Below are positions 58,101-64,000 of a stretch of 64,000 nt of DNA, piece by piece. The translations under genes and the position numbers were made by a program. Within the stretch, counting starts at the first letter, position 1; each line of letters begins with the position of its first letter. Location: the NCBI RefSeq assembly GCF_007827975.1, contig NZ_VITT01000002.1; one strand, 5' to 3'. The notes under the pieces are model-generated. The model made no database searches. It saw nothing but the letters and a program-made list of their open reading frames with translations, and was not told where the DNA came from. The DNA is from Nitrospirillum viridazoti. GTDB taxonomy: Bacteria > Pseudomonadota > Alphaproteobacteria > Azospirillales > Azospirillaceae.

Positions 58101-61100
58101 CCCAGGGTGGCGGCCCCGGTGTAGCTCTGCGCCCCCGTGGTGGTGACGCTGCCGCCGTTCAGGGCCGAGGCGCCGCTGACCGACAGGCCGGTCAGGGCGG
58201 TGGTGCCGCCGACGGCGCCGCCGAACACGGCGTTGCCGGTGACGGCCAGGCTGGCCAGCCCGTCCAGGGTGCCGGTGAAGGTGACGGTGCTGCCGGTCAG
58301 GGCGGCGTTGCCGCCCAGCAGGACGGCGCCGGTGTAGCCCTGGGTACCGGTGGTCTTGATGACGCCGCCGTTCACGATGGTGTCGCCGCTGACCGAGACG
58401 GAGGTGAGCGCGGTGACGGCGCCGACGGTCTCGTTGAAGGCGGCGTCGCCGGTGACGGTCAGGGCATGCGTGCCGTCGACCGTGCCGTTCAGGGTGACGC
58501 TGGTGGCCTTCAGGGTGGTGTCGGCGGCCAGGGTCACGGCCTCGCCATAGGCTTGGGCGCCCGTGGTATCGACACTGCCGCCGGCCAGGGTCACGCCGCC
58601 ATCCAGGTCGGTGGTCAGGCTGACGGCCTTGACGGCGGCGTTGATCGCCAAGGTGCCGCTGTTGTTGACCGTCAGGGCGCCAAGGCGGGTGGTGCCGCCC
58701 ACGGTACCGGTGAAGGTGACGGTGCCGCTGCCGGCGGTGATGGTCAGGGCCTGGGCTCCATCCAGCGTGCCGGCGAAGGTGACGGCGGCGTTGGTGGTGG
58801 TCAGGGTGGTCTCGGCGCCCAGGGTGGCGGCCCCGCTGTAGGTCTGGCCACCCGTGGTCTTGATGCCGCCGCCGTTCAGGGCGGTGGTGCCGCTGACCGA
58901 CAGGTTGCCCAGGGCATGGGTCGCGCCCACCGCGCCGTTCAGCACGGCGTCGCCGGTGACGGTCAGGGCATGCGTGCCGTCGACCGTGCCGTTCAGCGTG
59001 ACGGTCGTGGCCTTCAGAGTGGCGTCCACGCCCACGACGACGGCGTCGTTGTAGGTCTGGGCGCCGGTGGTGTCGACACCGCCGAACAGGTCGGTGGCGC
59101 CGCCAGCGTCGGTGGTGACGCTGGCCGCCTTGACGCTGCTCAGCGTCGTGATGCCGCTGCCGGTGATGGTCAGGGCGCCCAGGCGGGTGGTGCCGCCGAA
59201 GGTGCCCAGGATGACGTTGCCCATACCGGTGCTGATGGTCAGGGCGTGTGCCCCGTCCACCGCGCCGAGGATGAGCAGGCTATCAGTGGTGGTCAGGGTG
59301 GTGTCGGCGCCCAGGGTGGCGTCGCCGCTGTAGTGCTGGGTGCCGGCGGTGGTGACGCCGCCGCCGTTGAACGCGGTGCTGTCGCTGACCGATACGCTGG
59401 ACAGGGCGGCGGTGCCGCCCACGGCGCCGCCGAAGACGGCGTTACCCGTGATGCTCAGGGTCTTGGCGCCGTCCAGGGTGCCGCCGAAGCTGACCGTGCT
59501 GGCGTTCAGGGTGGTGTTGGCGCCCAAGGTGGCGTTGCCGGTGTAGGTCTGCGCGCCCGAGCTGCCGACGGTGCCGCCGTTCAGCGCGGTGGTGCCGCTG
59601 ACCGACACGCTGGTCAGGAAGCTGTTGCCGCCCACGGCGGCGTTCAGCACGGCGTTGCCGGTGATGGCCAGCACCTGGGGCCCGTCGACCGCGCCGTTGA
59701 GGGTGACGGTGGTCGCCGTCAGGGTGGTGTCGGCGCCCAGGGCGGTGGCGTCGTTGTAGGTCTGGGCACCGGTGGTGTCGACGCTGCCGCCGTTCAGGAT
59801 CAGGCTGCCGGCCGCGTTGGTGGTGACGCTGGCGGCCTTGACGGCGGCACCGAAGGTGGTGACGCCACCGCTATTGATTGTCAGGTCGCCCAGGCGGGTG
59901 GTGCCGCCAACCGCGCCCGACAGGGTGACGGCCCCCGTGCCGCTGCCGATGGTCAGGGCGTGCGCCCCATCCAGGGTGCTCAGGAACTTAATGGCGGCAT
60001 TGGTGGTGGCCAGGGTGGCGTCGGCGCCCAGGGTGGCTGCCCCGGTGTAGGTCTGCGTGCCCGTGGTGGTGACGTTGCCCGCCAGGCTGCTGGTGCCGCT
60101 GACCGACAGGCTGGTCAGGGCGGTGGTGCCGCCGACCACGCCGCTGAAGCCGGCGTTACCGGTGATGGCCAGGGTGTGGGCGCCGTTCAGGGTGCCGCTG
60201 AAGGTGACGGTGCTGCCGGTCAGGGTGGCGTCGGCACCCAGGGTGACGTCGCCGCTGTAGGTCTGGGTGCCGGCGGTGGTGACGCTGCCCGACAGGGTTT
60301 CAGCACCGCTGACGGAAACGTTGTTCAGGCGGTGCGTGGCACCCAAGGCGCCGGTGACCAGGTTGCCGATGACGGTCAGCGACTGCTGGTCCGCCGTGGT
60401 GCCGTCGGCGCCGCCGGTCAGGGTGACGGTGGTGGCGGTCAGGGTGGTGGTGGCCGCCGACAGGGTGACCAGGCCAGTGTAGGTCTGGTTGCCGGTGGTG
60501 GTGATGGCGCCGGGCAGGCTGCTGGTGCCGCTGACGGACAGGCTGGACAGGGCGGTGGTGCCGCCCACGGTGCCGCCGAAGCTGGCGTTGCCGGTGCTGC
60601 CGTTGGCGATGGTCAGGCTGTGGCCGCCGTTGACCGTGCCGCCGAAGGCGACGGTACCGTTGCCGGTGCTGGTCAGGGTGGTGTCGGCGCCCAGGGTGAC
60701 CGCCCCGGTATAGGTCTGGCCACTCGTGGTCCTCACGCTGCCACCGTTCAGGCCGGACGTGCCGCTGACCGACAGGCTGGTCAGGGCGTTGGTGGCGCCG
60801 ATGGTGTCGGCGAAGGTGGCATTGCCGGTGATGGCCAGGGTGTGGCCGCCGTTGATCGTGCCACCGAAGGCGACGGTGCTGCCGGACAGGATGTCGTTGG
60901 CGCCCAGGGTGACGGCCCCGGTGTAGCTCTGCGTGCCGGTGGTGGTGATGTTCTTCGACAGCGTGCCGGTGCCGCTGACCGACAGGCTGCTCAGGGCGGT
61001 GGTGCCGCCGATGATGCCGCTCACGGTGGCATTGCCGGTGATGGTCAGGCTGTGTGCGCCATCGACCGCGCCGCTCAGGAGGATATTGCTGCCTTTCAGC

Positions 61101-64000
61101 GTGGTATCGGCGGTCAGGGTCAGCGCCTCGCCATAAGCCTGGGACCCGGTGGTGTCGACACTGCCGGTGTTCAGCGCCAGGGTGCCGACGGCGTCGGTGT
61201 AGACGGAACCCGCCTTGATGGCCCCGCCGAAGCTGGTAGCGCCGCCGCTGTAGAACTGCAGGGAACCGGCGCGGGTGGTGGCGCCGATGGTGCTGCTGAA
61301 GGTGATGTTGCCGGTGCCGGCGTTGATGGTCAGGCCGTCGCTGCCCGACACCATGTCGCCGTTGCCGTCGATCGTGCCGCTGAACAGGACATTGCTGTTG
61401 GTCGTGTTCAGGACGGTGGCGCCGGTGCTGCGCGCCAGGGTGACGGCCCCGGTGTAGGTCTGGGCGCCGGTCGTGGTGATGGCGGCGGCGCTGAGGGTGC
61501 TGGCCCCGCTGACCGACAGGCTGGTCAGGGCGGTGGTGCCGCCGATGGTGCCCGCGATGGCGGCGTCGCCGGTGATGGTCAGGCTGTGGGCGCCGTTGAC
61601 CGTGCTGTTCAGCGTGATGGTGGTACCAACCAGCATGGTGTCGCCGGCCAGGGTTACCGCGCCACCGTAGGTCTGGGTGCCGCCGGTGGTGGTGGTGCCG
61701 GTCAGGCTGGCGGTGCCGCTGATCGACAGGTCCTTCAGGTGGGTGGTAGCCCCGAAGGCGCCGCTGGTGCCCAGGTTACCGGTGATGGTCAGCGACTGGG
61801 TGTCGGCGGTGGTGGCGTTGGCGCCGTTGGTCAGGGTGACGGTGGTGCCGGTCAGGGTGGTGTCGTTCACCAGGGTGACGGCACCGGTGTAGGTCTGCGT
61901 TCCGGTGGTGGTGACGTTGCCCGACAGGCTGCTGGTGCCACTGACCGACAGGCTGCTCAGGGCGGCGGTGCCGCCGACGGCGCCGCCGAAGCTGGCATTG
62001 CCGGCGATGGCCAGGGTCTTGGCGCCGTTCAGGATGCCGCCCAAGCTGACGGTGGTGGCGGTCAGGCTGGTGTTGGCGCCCAGGGTAACGGCACCGGTGT
62101 AGGTCTGGGTGCCGGCTGTCCTGAGGACCGTCGTGTTGATGGTGGATGTGCCGCTGACGAACAGGCTGCTCAGGCGCGTGTCGGCCCCGACAGTGCCATT
62201 GAAGACGGCGTTGCCCATGATGGTCAAGCCGTGGGTACCCTCGACGGCACCGCCCAGGGTGACAGTGCTACCCGTCAGCGTGGTGTCGGTGCCCAGCGAT
62301 AGGCTGTCGCCCAGGCTGATGATGCCGGTGGCGTCCACGGTGCCGGCTGACAGGACGATGGTGCCGCCGGCGTTGGTGGTGAGGCTGCCGGCCTTCACGG
62401 CACTGGTGAACGTGGTGGTGCCCGTGGCGTTGACGGTCAGGGCACCCACCCGGGTGGTGCCGCCGACGGCGCCGGTCAGGGTCACGGCCCCCGTGCCGCT
62501 GCCGATGGTCAGGTTGTGACCGCCGTCGACGGTGGAGGTGAAGCCCACCGCGGCATTGGTGGTGGTGATGGATGTGTCGCCGCCCAGCGTGGCGGCGCCC
62601 GTCACGGTGAAGGTGCCGCTGCCGGTGCTGTAGGTGCCGCCCAGGGTGGTGGCGCCGGCGTAGCTCTGGTTGCCGGTGCCGGCGATGCCGTTGGTGGCGA
62701 TGGTGGCGCCGGTGGCGGACAGGGCACCCATGCCGCTGGCGGCCCCGCCCAGGGTGATGGCGCCCGTGCCGGCCGTCAGGGTCAGGTCATGGCTGGCACC
62801 GGTCACCGTGCCGGTGATGTCGATGTCGCCGTTGCTGGCGTGCGTGTCGATGGTGCGGGCGCCGGTGCCGCCCAGGGTCAGGTTGCCGGTGACGGTGACG
62901 GCGCTGGCCGTCAGGTCGCCGGTGACGGTGGTGTTGCCGGTATAGTTCTGGGCGCCGCTGGTGGTCATGGCGCCGACGCTGATGGTCGTGGCCGTGGCAT
63001 CCAGGCTGGCGCCGGTCATGGTGCCGCTGACGCTGATCGCGCCGCCGTCGTTGCTCAGTGTGATGGCGTGACCGTTGCCGGCGGTGATGCCGCCGGTGGA
63101 CGTCAGCGTGGTGCCCACCCCGCCCCCGGTGATGGAGACGACGCCGTCCGCCGTGGTCAGGCCCGCCAGCGACAGGGTGCCGGGGGCGGAGAGGTGGATG
63201 CCGTAGTCGCCGGCACCGTTGGCCTGGACCGTGCCCGTCACGTTGGCCGACAGGGTGGCCGTTGTGGCGTTCAGCGCCTGGCTGCTGCTGCCGATGGCCT
63301 TCAGGCTGGTCAGGTTCAGTGCGTTGGCCGTGATGACGCTGCCGCCGGCACCGCTGATGGCGCCGGTGGTGGCGGTCAGGTTGACCGTGCCGGTGGCGCC
63401 GGCACTGATCCCGTTCGCGCCCACCGTCAGATCGCCCGTGCTGGCCGTCAGGCTGATGGTCGGGGTGGCGCCGTTGGCGGTGACCGATGTGGTGGTGAAG
63501 CCGACGTCGTCGGTGAAGGCGATGTTGCCCTTGGCGGTGCTGAGCGTCAGGCCCGACAGGGCGCCGGTGTTGCTGACCGTCAGGTTGGCGGCGGTGGTGG
63601 TGCCGGTCAGCTCGGCGTCAAGCGCGCCCACCGTGGTGGTCAGGCTGACGTTGCCGCCGGCGGCACCGCTGATGAACTTCAGGCTGTCGGCGGTGATGAT
63701 CAGGGCGCGGGGGGTGGCGCCCGTGGCGACGATGTCGGTGACACCCTTCAGGTACAGGTCGCCCTGGGTGCTGACGCCGGCCGAGGGCAGGGTCAGCGTG
63801 CCTCCGGCCAGCAGGGCCAGGTTGCCCGTGCCCACATTGGGCAGGCCGCTGCTGGCATTGATGTCGCCGGTGGCCTGCAGGTAGGCGGAGCCGTTGGTGC
63901 CCAGGGTCACATGGGTGCCGGTGCCCAGGGTCAGGTTGCCGGTCTGCTTGACGTTGATGATGGAACCGGTGTCGGTGGCCGACAGCGACGTCAGGTTGGT
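52136..64000 (-). CDS. Giant beta-strand-repeat surface protein (filamentous-haemagglutinin-like), 5' end outside window
   Basis: An open frame of at least 3,954 codons runs off the window edge. It is built from Gly/Thr/Ala/Val-rich repeats of about 71 residues (TYTGAVTLGADTTL, DGAHALTITGNAVF, GGTTALSSLSVSG), as expected for a beta-helix of filamentous-haemagglutinin/autotransporter passengers. The last ~250 residues switch to a non-repeat segment and a Thr/Ser/Pro tail (TTTGTTEENTPR). No autotransporter barrel or cell-wall anchor follows, so secretion is likely two-partner; the FhaC-like partner is not in the window. Likely an adhesin. Cys is absent from the parts I read. Confidence 0.9.
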   Translation of the reverse strand, partial: TNLTSLSATDTGSIINVKQTGNLTLGTGTHVTLGTNGSAYLQATGDINASSGLPNVGTGNLALLAGGTLTLPSAGVSTQGDLYLKGVTDIVATGATPRALIITADSLKFISGAAGGNVSLTTTVGALDAELTGTTTAANLTVSNTGALSGLTLSTAKGNIAFTDDVGFTTTSVTANGATPTISLTASTGDLTVGANGISAGATGTVNLTATTGAISGAGGSVITANALNLTSLKAIGSSSQALNATTATLSANVTGTVQANGAGDYGIHLSAPGTLSLAGLTTADGVVSITGGGVGTTLTSTGGITAGNGHAITLSNDGGAISVSGTMTGASLDATATTISVGAMTTSGAQNYTGNTTVTGDLTASAVTVTGNLTLGGTGARTIDTHASNGDIDITGTVTGASHDLTLTAGTGAITLGGAASGMGALSATGATIATNGIAGTGNQSYAGATTLGGTYSTGSGTFTVTGAATLGGDTSITTTNAAVGFTSTVDGGHNLTIGSGTGAVTLTGAVGGTTRVGALTVNATGTTTFTSAVKAGSLTTNAGGTIVLSAGTVDATGIISLGDSLSLGTDTTLTGSTVTLGGAVEGTHGLTIMGNAVFNGTVGADTRLSSLFVSGTSTINTTVLRTAGTQTYTGAVTLGANTSLTATTVSLGGILNGAKTLAIAGNASFGGAVGGTAALSSLSVSGTSSLSGNVTTTGTQTYTGAVTLVNDTTLTGTTVTLTNGANATTADTQSLTITGNLGTSGAFGATTHLKDLSISGTASLTGTTTTGGTQTYGGAVTLAGDTMLVGTTITLNSTVNGAHSLTITGDAAIAGTIGGTTALTSLSVSGASTLSAAAITTTGAQTYTGAVTLARSTGATVLNTTNSNVLFSGTIDGNGDMVSGSDGLTINAGTGNITFSSTIGATTRAGSLQFYSGGATSFGGAIKAGSVYTDAVGTLALNTGSVDTTGSQAYGEALTLTADTTLKGSNILLSGAVDGAHSLTITGNATVSGIIGGTTALSSLSVSGTGTLSKNITTTGTQSYTGAVTLGANDILSGSTVAFGGTINGGHTLAITGNATFADTIGATNALTSLSVSGTSGLNGGSVRTTSGQTYTGAVTLGADTTLTSTGNGTVAFGGTVNGGHSLTIANGSTGNASFGGTVGGTTALSSLSVSGTSSLPGAITTTGNQTYTGLVTLSAATTTLTATTVTLTGGADGTTADQQSLTVIGNLVTGALGATHRLNNVSVSGAETLSGSVTTAGTQTYSGDVTLGADATLTGSTVTFSGTLNGAHTLAITGNAGFSGVVGGTTALTSLSVSGTSSLAGNVTTTGTQTYTGAATLGADATLATTNAAIKFLSTLDGAHALTIGSGTGAVTLSGAVGGTTRLGDLTINSGGVTTFGAAVKAASVTTNAAGSLILNGGSVDTTGAQTYNDATALGADTTLTATTVTLNGAVDGPQVLAITGNAVLNAAVGGNSFLTSVSVSGTTALNGGTVGSSGAQTYTGNATLGANTTLNASTVSFGGTLDGAKTLSITGNAVFGGAVGGTAALSSVSVSDSTAFNGGGVTTAGTQHYSGDATLGADTTLTTTDSLLILGAVDGAHALTISTGMGNVILGTFGGTTRLGALTITGSGITTLSSVKAASVTTDAGGATDLFGGVDTTGAQTYNDAVVVGVDATLKATTVTLNGTVDGTHALTVTGDAVLNGAVGATHALGNLSVSGTTALNGGGIKTTGGQTYSGAATLGAETTLTTTNAAVTFAGTLDGAQALTITAGSGTVTFTGTVGGTTRLGALTVNNSGTLAINAAVKAVSLTTDLDGGVTLAGGSVDTTGAQAYGEAVTLAADTTLKATSVTLNGTVDGTHALTVTGDAAFNETVGAVTALTSVSVSGDTIVNGGVIKTTGTQGYTGAVLLGGNAALTGSTVTFTGTLDGLASLAVTGNAVFGGAVGGTTALTGLSVSGASALNGGSVTTTGAQSYTGAATLGADTTLATTNGAVTFGGTLDGAHALTLTTGTGNVTLTGVVGGTTRLGDLTVTSGGATTFTSAVKAASVITNAAGTLAINGGSIDTTGDQTYGEALPLSTDTVLRARTVTFNGPVNNNQALTITGNAVLNGAVGGNSFLSSLSVSGTTTINGGAVGTWGAQTYTGATTLGANTTLTASSAGFGGTLDGAKTLAITGDARFGGSVGGTTALANLSVGGASALNGGTVTTTGTQTYSGDITLGADTTLATSNNTVIVTGMVDGAHALTISTGSGNVILGNAVGGTTRLGALTINGSGTATLGAMVKATSLTTDAGGATDLFGNVDTMGAQTYNDAVVVGVDTTLKATTVTLNGTVDGTHALTVTGNAVLNGAVGATHALGSLSVSGTTALNGGGIKTTGGQTYSGAATLGADTSLTTTNAAVTFDGTLDGAQALTITAGSGTVTFTGTVGGTTRLGALTVNNSGTLAINAAVKAASLTTDLDGGVTLAGGSVDTTGAQAYGEAVTLAADTTLKATSVTLNGTVDGTHALTVTGDAAFNETVGAVTALTSVSVSGDTIVNGGVIKTTGTQGYTGAVLLGGNAALTGSTVTFTGTLDGLASLAVTGNAVFGGAVGGTTTLTGLSVSGASALNGGSVTTTGAQSYTGAATLGTDTTLTTTNGAVTFGGTLDGAHALTLTTGTGNVTLTGVVGGTTRLGDLTVTSGGATTFTSAVKAASVTTNAAGTLAINGGNVDTTGDQTYGEALPLSTDTVLKGTTVTLNGTVDGAHALTITGDAVLNAGVGLTTKLTTLTVSGATLLNGHNVRSTGVQNYQGAVVLGGAATLAGDTVTFGGTLDGAYILAVNANGVFNGVVGGTTALSRLSVNIGTATLNGGAVTTSGAQSYNVAAVLGADTTLATTDGGSIGFGTLDGAHALTINAGSGSVFLTKAVGGTTRLSNLTINGSGTTTVTSTVAAASVTTGTGTALVLNGGSIDTTGTQTYGGTVTLGADTVLTGSTVTLSGALDAQTPGGQSLAIVGNAVMDQAVGGTTALNTVRVSGTTLFGDPSVTTTGDQTYAGAVTLAADTTLTSTAGTITLAAGANGVAAGGQSLILVGNTVLTGAFGGTTALNGLSVTGTAALKGSVTTAGAQTYDGAVTLAGDTRLGSGGAVAFTGTVDGTQALTITAGTADVTFTGAVGGTTRLGNLSVTTGGATTFTGAVTAASVTTDAAGTLAINGGSIDTTGIQSYGERAVMGGTTVLSGSLVILAAGADAAANLEVAPALTIQGDASLTGDIGANAAFASLTVTGATTLNGGAIRAGQQTYTGLVSVAGGSVLAADSGITLGTGANGVGDLTVSTTGGDIALGTLALTGTATVTSNGGRVQAGTVATKTLFITTSGGDIAFTGPATLAGDSTLSTGHGAVTFAALNNGGALVVNAAGGDVTFTGAIGGVGGTLGTLAVTTSGATTFGGAVRATSVTTDTPGSLFLNGGSVTTTGAQTFGERAVLGADTVLTGTTVTLSQGADAKTAGDQGLTVAGTLIASDALGATTALRQVSVTGPATLTNASVTTTGDQAYNGALTLGSDTVLTGATLILTGGVDGAQALTLAGNAILSGAIGANQALKSLSVSGSSGLNGGNIVTTGAQTYAGAVSVAADQGLTSTGASLVFGGTVDSASRVALNLVAGDAIQASGAVGGTGPLGALTLSAKGKATFAQAVRVSSLIETAAGDVTTFHGTLVADGNGGLQLAGNGFVFDQAVSATGGAIALNDTKADGAIRFASAANVSAAAGFAQTGGASFLLPATITVTSGPITFATVATLPAGTASITTNGDITMVGLQGPTTALTMASGTGAQRIGIANGLPTQTIVVASLKVPTAASAKMYGTVASKQQSLAAGAIDSPLKGAPWFINDTPWGPTDTVSTVAATVVAKVPVPSTPGVTALFTGTVSNTGITPDALSAYVSPQVLSAGGNSVVGASAQPSVLTTSGTTPTPAGVNTPSTPLTTTGTTEENTPR
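55857..57180 (-). repeat. Near-identical internal duplication, copy A
   Basis: This block matches 57792-59115 base for base apart from scattered substitutions, at a constant offset of 1,935 bases. Similarity falls sharply at both edges. Confidence 0.8.
57792..59115 (-). repeat. Near-identical internal duplication, copy B
   Basis: Partner of 55857-57180. The two copies keep the reading frame because 1,935 is a multiple of three (645 codons). Confidence 0.8.

Larger units (their letters stand above)
53200..62700 (-). repeat. Array of about 71-residue (213-bp) repeats within the giant gene
   Basis: The repeats recur at 213-base steps, with some longer 291-base units that carry an extra DGAHALTIGSGTGAVTLTG-like strand pair. 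They are degenerate at the edges and nearly identical in the centre. Boundaries are approximate. Confidence 0.8.

Noticed and set aside
55712..62302. 2,196-codon plus-strand ORF opposite the giant repeat gene
   Set aside because: It is Gly/Ala/Gln/Asp-rich with no domain, and arises because the repeated sense codons give stop-free antisense. The minus-strand frame has beta-repeat grammar and runs past the window.
52136..64000. Giant gene as a classical autotransporter
   Set aside because: The C terminus is a Thr/Ser/Pro tail without a 12-strand barrel or terminal aromatic residue.

Overview
The window is high-GC DNA with strong codon-position bias, so long shadow ORFs lie opposite most genes. 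Several features point to an alphaproteobacterium: EcfG-like promoters, DUF892 and KGG stress proteins, a TonB receptor with FAD halogenases and SapC proteins, bacterial Ku, and FixL/FixJ-style signalling. Rhodospirillales/Azospirillaceae or a Caulobacter/sphingomonad-like lineage are possible; the genus cannot be fixed from the sequence alone.

Layout. 0-7.8 kb: a glutathione S-transferase, a Ku end-joining protein, and a heavy-metal RND efflux operon (czcI-like, czcC, czcB, czcA) on the minus strand. 7.9-16 kb: a TonB-dependent receptor followed by a flavin-dependent halogenase, a SapC-family protein and a JmjC-like cupin on the minus strand, with a second halogenase converging on them. 16-25.5 kb: a PptA-like tautomerase, a FadR-type GntR regulator, and a hemicellulose set made of a GH3 beta-xylosidase-like enzyme, a GH39 enzyme, a GH51 arabinofuranosidase and an esterase. 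Palindromes of the LacI type (core AGCGCT or AACGCT) lie before the receptor and between the divergent GH39 and GH51 genes, which suggests that uptake and side-chain hydrolysis share a regulon.

25.5-44.5 kb: a stress and signalling stretch. It holds two DUF892 ferritin-like proteins, a KGG-repeat protein, a manganese catalase, a DUF2252 protein, two hybrid histidine kinases, a two-domain KaiC-like ATPase whose end overlaps one of the kinases, and a patatin. Within it sits a surface-glycan group: UDP-galactopyranose mutase, a glycosyltransferase, a clan GH-A glycosidase and an ABC exporter. Six of the stress or repair genes (Ku, DUF892, KGG, DUF2252, KaiC, Mn-catalase) have GGAAC followed by exactly 17 bases and a -10 close to CGTT or CTTT, as expected for the general stress sigma factor EcfG.

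44.5-52 kb: a receiver-only response regulator with a membrane PAS kinase, the 3' remnant of a short-chain dehydrogenase, a CE2-like SGNH esterase, a divergent SDR/LysR pair, a cupin and a second SapC protein. 52.1-64 kb: the 3' part of one giant gene (at least 3,954 codons, start outside the window). It encodes a filamentous-haemagglutinin-like protein of about 71-residue beta-strand repeats, contains a near-identical internal duplication, and has no beta-barrel at its C terminus. The second SapC gene follows it directly on the same strand.

The most interesting candidates for an undescribed system are the TonB receptor/halogenase/SapC/JmjC cassette and the giant repeat protein paired with SapC.
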